The notes: generated from the sequence alone by a model not told the origin. Positions 37,155-48,310 are shown, counted from the first letter of the stretch. The stretch is DNA of 60,000 nt from Takakia lepidozioides (GCA_030704615.1 CM060731.1:32552001-32612000); one strand, 5' to 3'. Program-made: numbers and translations.

Positions 37155-37887
37155 TGTCGCAGCCCTTTGCCTTGAGGGCAGGGGGTCAGGACACATGAGG
37201 GGCTGCCCCTGTGGTGGGGGCAGCGGCAGCGATAGGTATGGGGGGCTGAAGCACCCTTGAGTGCCCAAGGCACTCAAGGAGGCGGAGGCGCTCACTAGGT
37301 GGAGCCCCGCACACCGGGTTGCGGTGGGGGTGGCTCCACAAGGGGTGGTGGTAGCTTAGCGGGACTTAGTGGGGGTGGCATAGGACTCACCATGGGGGCG
37401 GAGACCTCGTGGTGGGAGTCGTGGGGAGTCTTAGGACTCATCACGGTCCATAGGGGCCGTGGTGAGTGGGCCAAGACTCACCGCGACTCATCGGGAGTCG
37501 AGGGTTTTCGTGGTGGTTCGCCATAAAATGGCATGGCTGGTTGTGAAACCCCCGCGGACAGCTACAGAAGTATATATAAGGGGAGTAGTGACCCCGAGAA
37601 CGGTGCAAGCCCGTTGGTGACCAAAAACTAGTGAGTAAGCGAGCGAGCCGTAAAACGACCAAAGAGTGGGGGAGCTGTTCTGGACTGCCATCTACCAAAG
37701 GGAATTCCACTAGGCCCAAATAAGTGGAGGGTTTAGTGGGAGATCGAAGGGGGACCGTTATGTCCCGGTGAGCAGCCGAAGCTCCAAGTTGGCCCGGCGG
37801 CCAGGTTGGGAGTCAGGCGCGCGCATCAAAGCGAGTAACTATGACTTGAAGGGGAGCTTACCGAAGTGAGGTGCACTTTATGCGACT
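37155..37887 (+). mobile_element. Chromovirus LTR, plus orientation
   Basis: Starts TGTCGCAGCCC and is, base for base apart from scattered differences, the reverse complement of the LTR at 43927-44654. In this copy the end reads GGTGCACTTTATGCGAC rather than GGTACGCGACA, so its last bases have diverged. No primer-binding site follows, which fits a 3' LTR of a plus-strand element or a solo LTR, not a 5' LTR. Confidence 0.8.
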
Positions 37888-40700
37888 CCGATCAAAACCA
37901 CACAGACCAAGGTACTTCGACATTACCCACTCAATATCAATTTTTCAATGATGTCTTCGAGAAGAAAAATGCAGACATGTTGCCAGAACAACGACCTTAT
38001 GATTGTGCACACACATCAGTTCTTAGACCTTGTTGAAACCCTTCAATGATGACTGAGAAGATGGTGACTTGTGTGGGACACTCACATCAATTTTTAGGCC
38101 ATGGTCTAACTGGCTTTCAGCTTGTTAATAAACATGGCAATGATGGCAAAGATTATGGCGGCTTGTGTGGGACACTTACAGCTCTTGTTTAAAACTCAGC
38201 ATGTTTTAAATAAAGTGGTTCAGACTCTGATTGATTGACTGTATGCAAATATGCATACCTTCTTCAGAACCCTATAGGCTCATGCTATGTGTTTGTTTTA
38301 TTAAAAGACCCCACCCTCCCACCCTATGATTTCAAGAACTTTGAAATCCAGTCTCTTTTATTTAAGATGACATATTTATGGAGGGAAAGTGTTAACATGA
38401 TGATAGGAGGATACCTTGTTATAAGGATCTTTTTTTGGATTGTACATGTAAAGACATGTTTGACAATGCCTTGTAATGAGGCTGCTATGTCATTTTTCTT
38501 GACAATGACTTTTATCAAGTCTTGTCTATGTCTTGACATGACATGAATATCTTCCCTCTGTACATGGATCCTGTTGGTAACCTATTCCATAACCCAGAGG
38601 GTTTGGTACTAAGGTAATTTTTTACTAAACTATAATTAACTTCTGCTATCTTCATCCATACCGGATATAGTTAATAATGGATGAATTCCATTAAACATTA
38701 ATTCTGGTTATCATTTTTTACCTGGTTCCTTTGGATTATTAAGGTCATTTATATCTAACCCTAATGAATGCCAATTTCTGGTCATCGATTTTAGGATGTC
38801 ATCCCTGCTGGATGACATGGCGATGACAACAGGGGAATATTCACCTTTCATTCCTTATTTTTCATCCGACATGGATGAAATCGCAATGGTTTGCCATATC
38901 TCCTCTCCTGCCATAAAACTTGCACGATACTCGTGCGTTTTTTCTACGGGAGATGAAGTGATGGTGTCAGAGGGATCTCTTAGCATGAATTTTATGATTT
39001 TGATGGCTATGAAGACGCTTCAATGCTGCTTACAAGTACTCTGGCAAGATTCCAGTCATTTCTCTTTTCCCTTGGGATGCGTAACGGCGGCAGTGCTTCA
39101 ATTCCCTCAGTATGGTGGCCTATTCCCTTGGCGGGCAATCTACCTTAGGCTGCCCGATTGCTTGTAGATCATCTCTGGATCATTAAGTTTCAGCACTGCT
39201 CATAAAAACTCAGGGGGTTTCTTCACCTGTTAAAATGCGCATAGATTTCAGCAAACCATTGCTTGTTTGTGCTGTTGATTGTCAAGTGCTTGGAGCGATG
39301 TCGAGTCCTCTTCCGCAATCGATTAAGGTTGTGGATAACCCAACTTGTGTTTAGAGTTGATTCTTGCTTTAGAACTCATGTTGTACAGCGATAACAAGCG
39401 TGAGACCTGATTCACCTGGGGTTCCACAATTCTCACTAACCTCTTGGTTCTTGTGGGGGCTTGTGATGGGACCAGGTGAGGGTCCTCACTTAATGTGATT
39501 TTTGAAGCTTGAATCTGATGACAAACTTGCAAGTGAAGTGACATTGACATCAGCTGATTATCCAAGGAGATGTCTCATTTTTGCCTCCCTACCTTGACCA
39601 ATCTGGATATGCTTACAACCTTTATCTCTGTGTTGAAGCAGCAAGTGCATTAGTGAGCCTTTTTAGAATACATGAATTCTATTAAGGACTCTGGGTTATG
39701 ATTTCCGCTGCATTGAAATATGGTACTGGAAGTAGGGTTTCCAGACCAAATATATGCTCTTTTTTCATGCTTAGAGCACGATTTGCTACTCTGATATGTA
39801 CACTTTCTAGCAACACGGTAGGGGAGAGGCCAGAGCTTGCATCTGGTTTATACTAAGCCCTGTATGCCTTTATGTGCTCAATCTATGGAACCTCTGTGGC
39901 TTTCTGAACCCCCTTTCCTTTTTTACCTTGCATACAATCTGCTAAGGTAAGTAACTTGCTACCTCTTCATGTCACTCTGTAATTACAGATTGTATACAGT
40001 TGTGTTTATGGCTTTTGGGTTACAATAAAAGAACACAAGACTCATTGTTTCTGCTCCACAAGAAACATGGACTGGTGGGGACCCAAAATTACTCTTCTAA
40101 AAGCAAGCTTTTGTTTTTTAGAAAAACATGTACTGGCTTTATAGACTCTTGGTTCCAGAAGGTTGGGTTGGATTGAAGATATCAGCTGCTCTGATATCTG
40201 GCAACACAGCCTTTTTTTCAGATGTTATGACTTCAAAACCTGTGTAACATTGGGGTTTGAACATGTATTGGCACTATAGCCTTTCTGAACTTCATTAAAA
40301 TGTCTTTTTTTACCTTCCCCAGCTTGCTGGCGGGTCATGCCCCAATTGCAGCGACGTACCTGAATCGCAAGCTGGCGAAGCGTCACCGGAGCGGCGTTGC
40401 GGCGACGTGCCGACGTCGCTATTTCCGGGCCGAGCGCCTACGCGGCGCAGCAGTTGCAGGAGAGTCGTCGCGTCTGGCGCGCTCGGGGTCCCGGCGTCGC
40501 TAACCCCCCCCCTAAACGTAGTAGTGTTTCTAACAGACTAATATCCCAAAAGACAAAGTATCTCATATGCGGCCGGGTGATATGGGAGTAGAGGCTGAAC
40601 CGTAAACCGCACTTTCTGTCTGAGTTCGAACGCGGCGCGAGATCACTGGCGCCCCTTCCCGCCGTCGTTGCATTAATAGGTCCAGCAGACTTACACGTGA
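37888..40700. other. No gene recognised between the two chromovirus halves
   Basis: The 2.8 kb contain only unrelated short frames (longest 123 codons at 38796-39167, unrecognised). Around 38040-38180 the phrase GGCTTGTGTGGGACACT and relatives recur, suggesting local duplications. At about 40365-40510 a short GC-rich island with many ACGTCGC/GGCGCG words stands out from its AT-rich surroundings. No element protein was found. Confidence 0.4.
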
Positions 40701-43700
40701 TCATAATGACGGCTCAACAGACCCAGCGCAAACAGACTTGCACCACAACAGACTGACTCCCGCCGTCTCGCCCTTGTACACCAACAAGAGCTGCTGCTTT
40801 CTACTTAGAGCATCGGCCACCACGTTGTCTTGTCCCGGTTTGTATTGGATATCCACGTCGAACACCACCAAAGTATCTTGCCACCTAAGTTGTTTTGGGG
40901 ACAACTTGGGCTGCGTGGCAAAATACTTCACCGTGACATTGTCCGTGAACACCTTCAATGGGTTGGAACCAACATAGTGGCGCCAAAGCTCAAGACAGTG
41001 CACCACCGCCTTCATCTCTTTCTCGTGCGTTGGCCACCGTCGCTCCACTTCATTCAGTTTCTTACTTTCGTAAGCCACTGGACGTCCATCTTGCATTAGT
41101 ACACCCCCAATCGCGAAGTCCGATGCATCTGTATGTATCTCAAACGGACGATCGAACTCCGGGATTTTCAAGACTGGAGCTTCCGCCATCCGCTGCTTCA
41201 ATTCAGCAAAAGCTTGGCCACAAAAGGTGTTCCATGCCCAGACTTTAGATTTACACAGAAGGTCTGACAGCGGCCCCGCGATTTTGGCGAAATTTCTCAC
41301 ATACTTCCGGTAATAGGAGGCGAGTCCTAGGAATGATCGCACTCCCGGGACCGAAGTCGGAGGCTCCCAGTCCAAGATCGCCCTCACCTTTCTGTCATCC
41401 ATTTTGATCCCATCCTGTGTAATCACATGCCCCAGGAACTCCACTTTTGTGACCCCGAATTCGCACTTTGAAGCTTTGGCATACGCTTCCCTTCTCGCAA
41501 TTTTTGGAACACCCTTTTCAGGTGCTCCAGGTGCTCCTCCTTTGTTTTCGAGTACACCAAGATGTCGTCGATGTACACGATCACAAAGTCATCCAACCAC
41601 TCCTAGAAAAGGCTGTTCATCAGCGTGCTAAATGTCGTTGGTGCATTGGTGAGCCCAAAAGGCATCACCAAGAACTCATATGAACCATACCTTGTCCTGC
41701 ACGCGGTCTTCTCCTCATCTACTTCCGCCACCCGAATTTGATGATAGCCGGAGCGCAAGTCGATCCGGCTGAAATACTTCGCTCCTGCCAATTGATCGAA
41801 GAGGTCGTCGATCCTTGGCAAATGGTACCAGTTTTTGATAGTCACCTTATTCAGAGCCATGTAATCGACACACATCCGCAGCGTCCCATCCTTCTTGTCT
41901 GCAAATAGCACCGGGGCTCCGTAAGGTGACTTATTCGGCCGGATGTACCCCTTTGGCATTAGATCCTTGAGCTGAGTCTTCAGTTCGACCAACTCTCTAT
42001 GGCTCAACCGGTAGGGCGCCTTGGCAGGCGGTTCCGATCCCGGTATCACCTCAATCTTGTGGTCAACTCCTCTTCGCGGTGGCAAGCCGCTTGGCAAATC
42101 CTCCGGCATCACATCATGGTATTTCTCCAAAATCCCCTTGATCCAATCTGGGCTTGGCTCTCTATCGCCTTCTCCCTTCACTTCTCTAATGTAGAGCAAA
42201 AACTGGGGCTCGTGTGCCTCCTCCACGGCCCACTCCATTGCTGACGGGAGGTTTATTCGCCCTCCCACGGGTCTGGGTGTTTCCGAAACTCGTAAGACCT
42301 CGCCACCATTCCAACATGGCAGCGTGACTACCCTCTTGCGGCCATCTATGACCGCTCCGGATTTGCTCAAAAAGGTCATCCCCAAAATGAGATCCACTCC
42401 ATCGATCTCGCAGACGGTGAAGTTCTCACGTCCCTCCCAACTCCCTAGTTGAAGAGGAACATTGAACGCCAACCTCGTCGCCGATTGCGGTTCTCCTTTG
42501 GCAGAACGCACCTCAATAGAGGCCCCTACGTCAGTTGTCGGGAGTCCCAGCTTTTGTGTCGTTGCCGATGTCATGAAGGAGTGCGACGCTCCTGTGTCCA
42601 CCAACAATGACACGTTAGTTCCGGATATTATCCCATCCACGAACAATAAGTGACTCCTTTTACGCAATGCGCTAGTTTTCTGATACAACTCACAAGAATA
42701 TTTGCCTACCTTGCAAGTCCTGGCGACCACCGCTTCCACCAAGCGACTGATGGTATCTTCCGACAGCTCTGTGGTTGCCCGAGTCATGTTCAATTGTCGG
42801 GGCTTCATGCACTTCTTGGCCATGTGCCCGGGCTCCCCACAATTGAAACACACTCCATCAAAGGTTGCCTTCTGTCTGCCATAGGCCGCTTTACCCGCTT
42901 TTCCTTTCGAAGCACCGGGTGCCGCCTTGACTTGTGATGGCCCTCCCTTCGATTTCTACGTGCCATTGTCGCCGCGTGGCCTATCCCACTTCTTTTCCGG
43001 TCGGAAGGAGTCACCTTCCCGCCGGGTCTTCCTGTGGTTCAGCTTCGTACGGCCTTGTCTTTCACCCCTAGGGACATCTGAGAAACATTCAGCCCTCTCA
43101 ATTGCCTCGTTCAAAGTCTTAGGTGGCTTCTCCTCCAACTTCCGCCTGGCCCATGGGGCCAGTCCCGCCACAAAGTTGAAGACCATTTCCGGTTCTGCCA
43201 TGTCCGCGACTTCGAGCAAAAGCACATTGAAAGCCTGGACATATCCCCGAATGTCGTCTGTTTGCTTCAAATTCCTCATCTTGTCCCGGGCAAGCCAGGA
43301 CGCATTGAGGGGCACAAACTGTCTCTTCATCAATTCCTTGAACCCACTCCAGTTCAAGGTTTCCGGACTTGGACCTCGGTCGTGAAGGCGTTTTCTGCCA
43401 CCATTGTTGAGCATAGCCTCTCAAATAGGTGGGAGCCACTTCCACCCGATCCTCGTCACTCAACTTGGCCGCCCGGAAGTACTACTCTAGCTCCAAGAGC
43501 CAGGTGTTGAGTGCCTTCCGATTTCGGACGCCCTCGAAGGTGTCGGGTTCCTTAGGCTTCACCTTAAACTTTGCCTTAGTGGAAGTGGCATTAGCCGCCC
43601 TCAACACGTCTTTCAGCGTCCCGCCAAACTGCGCCAACAACCCTTCCCAAAAGGCTGCCGGCATGGGAGGCATCTGTTGGTCGGTCGGAGCTCTCACGGA

Positions 43701-43924
43701 TTCCTCGGGCTCCGACTCCTCGGATTCCTCCCGCTCTTGAGCGGCCTCGTTTTCGGAAACGTGCATCGCTCCCTCAAACGGCCGCCTCGGTGACACGTCG
43801 CCCCCATCGGGCTCACCAGGATCATCATCTTTTGGGCCGTTCCGCTTTTGCTTTGGCTTGCCCGACCCCATGATGAGGCCAATCCCAAGGACGATCGCGT
43901 ACTGAACTCTAGGCTTTGATACCA
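40701..43924 (-). pseudogene. Chromovirus gag-protease-reverse transcriptase-RNase H, broken
   Basis: Minus strand, in order: gag (43924-42960) with RGYAQQWWQK and GFKELMKRQFVPLN; zinc knuckle [14 protein letters not shown]; protease with [12 protein letters not shown]; reverse transcriptase with [46 protein letters not shown] and the YIDD box; then [15 protein letters not shown], RNase H with HTDASDFAIGGVL, and LSRKQQLLLVY, breaking off at about 40705 just before the integrase zinc finger. It is dead: in-frame TAG stops at 43482-43484, about 42957 and 41603-41605, and frameshifts near 43405 and 41480. Orientation and primer-binding site agree with the LTR at 43927-44654. Confidence 0.9.
43912..43924 (-). 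other. Primer-binding site complementary to initiator tRNA-Met
   Basis: Minus strand TGGTATCAAAGCC lies two bases inside the LTR end. It differs by one base from TGGTATCAGAGC, the usual plant retrotransposon primer site matching the 3' end of initiator tRNA-Met. This fixes the LTR at 43927-44654 as the 5' LTR of the minus-strand element. Confidence 0.85.
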
Positions 43925-43926
43925 AG

Positions 43927-44654
43927 TGTCGCGTACCTCACTTCGGTAAGCTCCCCTTCAAGTCATAGTTACTCGCTTTGATGCGCGCGCCTGACTCCCA
44001 ACCTGGCCGCCGGCCAACTTGGAGCTTCGGCTGCTCACCGGGACATAACGGTCCCCCTTTGGTCTCCCACTAAACCCTCCACCTATTTGGGCCTAGTGGA
44101 ATTCCCTTTGGTAGATGGCAGTCCGGAACAGCTCCCCCACTCTTTGGTCGTTTTCCGGCTCGCTCGCTTACTCACTAGTTTTTGGTCACCAACGGGCTTG
44201 CACCGTTCTCGGGGTCACTACTCCCCTTATATATACTTCTGTAGCTGTCCGCGGGGGTTTCACAACCAGCCATGCCATTTTATGGCGAACCACCACGAAA
44301 ACCCTCGACTCCCGGTGATGAGTCGCGGTGAGTCTTGGCCCACTCACCACGGCCCCTATGGACCGTGATGAGTCCCAAGACTCCCCACGACTTCCACCAC
44401 GAGGTCTCCGCCCCTATGGTGAGTCCTATGCCACCCCCACTAAGTCCCGCTAAGCTACCACCACCCCTTGTGGAGCCACCCCCACCGCAACCCGGTGTGC
44501 GGGGCTCCACCTAGTGAGCGCCTCCGCCTCCTTGAGTGCCTTGGGCACTCAAGGGTGCTTCAGCCCCCCATACCTATCGCTGCCGCTGCCCCCACCACAG
44601 GGGCAGCCCCTCATGTGTCCTGACCCCCTGCCCTCAAGGCAAAGGGCCGTGACA
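43927..44654 (-). mobile_element. Chromovirus 5' LTR, minus orientation
   Basis: Plus-strand ends TGTCGCGTACC and GGCCGTGACA give the TG...CA termini with a short imperfect inverted repeat (TGTCRCG). It is 728 bp, contains a TATATATA sequence near 44230 (minus strand of TTATATATAC), and is inverted relative to the copy at 37155-37887. It is directly followed, outside, by the gag of a different gypsy element. Confidence 0.85.
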
Positions 44655-45196
44655 GGCATGGTGTGTCGTCGACCATCCAGATCGCTTCTCTTGACGTCTT
44701 TCGAACAAACGATTATCGCATGCAATGACTTGGGTGATGAATTCGCTCAATGTACTCACGTTTGGCATCGTCAGCAACAAATATTTTACATCCTCTTTTA
44801 GGCCACATCGAAACTGACTAATGAGACTCTTCTCATTCCAGTCGAGGTCGCACGCAAGTTGTCGAAATTCGGCAGCATAAACAGAAGCTGGACGTGCTTC
44901 TTGTCGAAGACTTCGCATCTTTGTCTCTGCAACTCTCTCTCTATCATTCTCTCCAAATGTTGCAGTGAACTCGGACATGAACGCTTCAAAATGTATAGTA
45001 AATGCGAATTTTTCTCTAATAGCGGTGCAAACCAAGATAGGGCAGTGCCTACGAATCCCACTTGAATACCTTCATCAGGGTAGTGTTGTGGATGTAGTCG
45101 TAGGAACAATCGTACTTGTTGAACAAAACCGCGAAATCTTGATCTCGTCCCAGATTTTGGAAACTTCTCCAGCCAGTCTCGCCAACACCAGTTCAA
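44655..45196 (-). pseudogene. Gag of a second Ty3/gypsy element, interrupted by the chromovirus
   Basis: Minus strand: RFRGFVQQVRLFLRLHPQHYPDEGIQVGFVG, continuing as ALSWFAPLLEKNSHLL, FEAFMSEFTATFGENDRERV and SVYAAEFRQLACDLDWNEKS, ending with DNRLFERRQEKR. This is the capsid-type gag typical of another gypsy lineage. Two overlapping frames are needed, so there is a frameshift near 45035. The reading frame ends where the chromovirus LTR begins, which shows a nested insertion; the rest of this element was not found beyond the chromovirus. Confidence 0.75.
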
Positions 45197-45204
45197 GCTA
45201 CTCT

Positions 45205-45315
45205 TGTTTCCAGTTTCCAGTACTCCAGTCCAGTTCCCAATATTTTAGCCCAGTTTCCAGTATCTGGTACTCCAGTGCAGTTTCCAGCATTCCAGTATTC
45301 AAGTCGTGTTCCAAT
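45205..45315. repeat. Minisatellite-like CCAGTTTCCAGTAT repeats
   Basis: Degenerate units CCAGTTTCCAGTA(C/T) are repeated about six to eight times just upstream of the second gypsy gag, probably in its 5' untranslated region or LTR. Confidence 0.6.
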
Positions 45316-45629
45316 ATCTTGTACTCTTATTCATTGTTATAAAGATCATCTTGATTCCTATTTACTCATCGTGCATACGGCCACGCCCACCTTGACTTCT
45401 TGTTTAGTCTTGTACCTCTAGTTTGATCTCTTGTTTGTGTTCAGTCATGTTCTCGTCCTTGACAATTTGGCGAGACTGAAGAGTGTCCAGTCTCGCCTCC
45501 TATATATACTGGCTAGTAAGAAGCTTCCCTTATGGAGGTTTCTTGCTAGAGAAGTTTCCAAGATTAAACAAAGGTTTGTTGATGGAGAAGTTTCCTCCAA
45601 ATGAAGCTTCCTGAGCAGTTTCCCAAGTT

Positions 45630-45720
45630 ACTCTTGGTAATTTGGTAAGTAATGGTAAATCATGGTAGATCACGGTAAATCATGGTAATTTTCGGTAACT
45701 TGGTAATTTTCTGTATTTAC
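45630..45720 (+). repeat. Cluster of GGTAAAT(C)/GGTAATTT repeats
   Basis: GGTAA occurs about ten times in 90 bp (GGTAATTTGGTAAG, ATGGTAAATCATGGTAG, GGTAACTTGGTAATTTT). Purpose unknown; possibly part of the second gypsy LTR or the end of another element. Confidence 0.5.
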
Positions 45721-45880
45721 TCCTGGTAAGTTCCTCTGGGCTATGTCCATTACACAACCCGGTGTTGTTCATGACGTGCTCTTTATGTTCCATCATGATT
45801 TGGACGACTGACAGGCCTCGGCACAGACACTTCATGACCCATCCTTTCAATTCCTCGCTAATGTGTGGTGCATACCTGAA

Positions 45881-46087
45881 CTAAGCGGACTTCCCATGAC
45901 AGACGTTCCATTTCGCGTCTGTATGCTCCATATTGTTGTAGTACGTGAAGACACAAATGTCGGGGGCGGGATAACATTGTTGGACCTTGAAACAGCATTG
46001 GCAACCACGTTTGTAAGACTCTCCACATTCTGACTTCTTTATCCTTGGGCCTTTATGAGGGTGAGATGTTCCAGCACAAGAGATCAA
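45881..46087 (-). other. Cysteine-rich fragment, possible zinc-finger of a transposase-like gene
   Basis: A 68-codon minus-strand frame with ECGESYKRGCQCCFKV and then QQCYPAPDICVFTYYNNMEH...CHGK. The spacing of cysteines and histidines resembles WRKY/GCM- or FLYWCH-like fingers found in front of plant Mutator-type transposases, but the fragment is short and nothing else of such a gene was found. Low confidence. Confidence 0.25.
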
Positions 46088-46781
46088 CCACGTTTCAGTT
46101 TGGGATCCTCCACTATCGCATTGTTGATGCGCTTGTCATCTGGACCGTAGCAGCATTGATACCTGGACATAAAAATCACAATCGATATCCATCGACTTCG
46201 GTAAGCATGAAATCACAGTACGTGGATACGAAAAATGACAACAGACATGCAATCAGACTACAAAAGGATGATGAGGATGGTGCACACATGATACTGTTCA
46301 GAAAATTGTTGGCTCTCGGCTCTTTTAACATGTCGGATCTCACGGTATGCATGCATTCTGAACATTCACTCGCGCACCCATATAACCATATTGCGTGTTT
46401 CTCTTCTATTGGAGGTCCTTCGTGTTGAAGGGTCCTGGTTTGGGTGTTTGCAAACTTTGTCGAAGAGGCCGTATAATCCAGTGTTGTGCGGATATTGATT
46501 TCAATATACCCTTAGGGTGTAAGTAAATTATTTTTGTCAAACCATTTACCCTCTGGGTATGGATAAATTAACTTTTCAAATTTCTATATAACCCCCGGGT
46601 ATGGATATATATGCCAAAATATACCCTGAGGGTATGAATAGTTTCCGGGTATGGATAGTTATTTCCATTAATATATAATTTAATGGTTTTAAAGAATATA
46701 TTAGTGTTTTTGTTTTTCCAAAAAAAAGGAAACCTGGGAGCGACTGCTCACAAGATGTTCTTCAATATGTACAAAACAAAA

Positions 46782-46783
<2 letters not shown>

Positions 46784-46820
<37 letters not shown>
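46784..46820 (+). repeat. Poly-A tract
   Basis: An uninterrupted run of more than 30 A residues, preceded by two CAAAA units. It is inside the hAT-like element and about 100 bp before the SINE; it may be the tail of an older retroposon. Confidence 0.9.
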
Positions 46821-46821
<1 letters not shown>

Positions 46822-46924
46822 AATCTATGGTAAAAGAGAAAATTGATAAGATATTGCATAATATTTTGGTGTTAATTTCCAATGCAAGATGGAGGAGGTT
46901 TGAGATTAAAAAAAAAGCACATCG

Positions 46925-47155
46925 GCTGGTAGCTCAGCTGGTAAGTACACAGTGTGTGTCACTCAGGTGGTTCGGGGTTCGAACCTGCTGCCCTGCCCCG
47001 TGTGTGGGATTGTTCGTGTGACGGTATGTTTGGGCGTTGATCGTCCTGTAAGCCCATAAATGAAAGGGGGTTAATCTTTCCCCCTCCTCAAGGGTCTGAA
47101 TTGTGGGCTGTCGCTCCCAGATTTCCTTAAATAAATAAATAAATAAAAACCCCTC
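46925..47155 (+). mobile_element. tRNA-derived SINE inside the hAT-like element
   Basis: A perfect A box TAGCTCAGCTGG (46930-46941) and B box GGTTCGAACC (46976-46985) are followed not by a tRNA acceptor arm but by about 110 bp of unique body and an A-rich tail of (AAAT) units at about 47126-47149. The sequence GGGCTGTC preceded by AATTGTG occurs both before the tail (about 47100) and again after it (about 47170), so the tail region is partly duplicated. The anticodon region does not fold properly, so it is not a functional tRNA. Confidence 0.8.
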
Positions 47156-47819
47156 AATGACCTAAATTGTGGGCTGTCAGGTTTCATTTATATATATATA
47201 TATATGCGAGATCTGAAGAGGTATTGTTTGGGTTATATGACATTTAAGGAATGATATTTATGTAACATTTGTTTTAGCTATGATTGGAGCTTTCTTATAG
47301 CTCAAAGCTCCCTAACAACACAACAAAAAGAGAAAAGACCTAGCACATAAAGGCTATGAAGGCACATAAAGGCCCTTCTATACCCTGATTAGATATACCT
47401 TTCATTTTAACATATACCCTTCAGGAAAGTAGGGTATATTGAGCGTCTTGATGTAGGGTAAATATAAGGATAAGGGTATATCATAAAAATATACCCTGAT
47501 ATAAGGGTATACTTCCGGGTACCTAAACTTGCCACACCATGGTATATATATATATCGGGTATGTCAGGGTAATTCATATACCCGCCCAACACTGGTATAA
47601 TCCAGCTATCCGTTTTTAGTATATCATCGCCTTCTGCTTCCACGTCCATGCCCTGTACAGTACAGAGGACATGCTTCAGAACCTGCAAGAAACGCGCCGC
47701 AGTACACTGAACACTATGGACAATGTGCAAAGAGCATCAGTGCGCAAGTTCGCGGCTGCTGGCAAGTGGCAGGCGGCGGGGATAAGGTTTGAATTCATGC
47801 CCTAAAAATGGAGGGTTCG

Positions 47820-48310
47820 GACGGTCCAGATGCGGCATCATCAGTGGACCGGAGAAAAGTGGACTCATGGGCGGCGGATTGGCGGGCAGACTGTTGGGTG
47901 GACTGGCCGGGAATGGCGCAGCGGACTGGCATGGATGGCGCGGATGGGTTTCTCAGAATGGACGATCAAAATCCTTTGGCCGGCACGGACTGGCAGACTG
48001 GGGGTTGCAGACGGGCACATCGGACTGTTGGGTGGACTTGCGGGGACTGGCACAGCTGACTGGCGTGCACAACGGACTGGCCGACAGACTGGCGGTTTGG
48101 CGGACAGACGGGAACTGGACTCACGGGCAGCGGACTGGCCGTGGGCGCAGCTACTGCGAGCAGGCCTGGTGGGCCGCGGCTGCTGAGGCCGCAGCAGCAG
48201 CTGGGCGACCACGCGCAGCAACGGGCAGTGGGAGCTGGGTGTCCGTGCACGGGGCCCACCGGTCAGCTCGGGCGTGCGCCATACCGTCCCAATTGTTGTA
48301 AAATGAGAGG
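47820..48310 (+). repeat. GC-rich dispersed repeat with GCGGACTGGC-like units
   Basis: Dozens of degenerate 10-bp units (GCGGACTGGC, GGCAGACTGT, GGCGGTTTGG) run through this stretch, which matches the reverse complement of 33092-33455 over most of its length. Three overlapping frames are open (up to 170 codons) because units lack stops. It ends with AATTGTTGTAAAATGAGAGG next to GAATTTAAA, as does the other copy. No known element was recognised. Confidence 0.75.

Larger units (their letters stand above)
46479..47594. mobile_element. Non-autonomous hAT-like transposon with 8-bp TSD and GGGTAT subterminal repeats
   Basis: The ends CAGTGTTG (46479-46486) and CAACACTG (47587-47594) are perfect inverted repeats, continued imperfectly by TGCGGATAT versus GGCGGGTAT. 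The flanks GTATAATC at 46471-46478 and 47595-47602 are a perfect 8-bp target-site duplication. CAGTG termini with an 8-bp duplication are the signature of the hAT superfamily. Both ends carry clusters of ATACCC/GGGTAT words (about 46505-46645 and 47395-47585), as expected for transposase-binding subterminal repeats. The 1,116-bp element encodes no transposase and carries a poly-A tract and a SINE. Confidence 0.85.

Noticed and set aside
35740-37887. A complete plus-strand gypsy element between 34.9 and 37.9 kb
   Set aside because: Integrase core and chromodomain are on the minus strand there, and no 5' LTR, primer site or gag precedes it.
40365-40510. CpG-island promoter of an unseen gene
   Set aside because: GC-rich for about 150 bp only, with no recognisable exon on either side.
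46925-46995. A second functional tRNA gene
   Set aside because: Only the A and B boxes are present; the anticodon and acceptor arms do not pair, and an A-rich tail follows. It is a SINE.
47789-48301. A 170-codon GC-rich protein gene
   Set aside because: Three frames are open at once in a decamer repeat, and likewise in the inverted copy at 33.1-33.5 kb. Openness follows from the repeat unit lacking stops.
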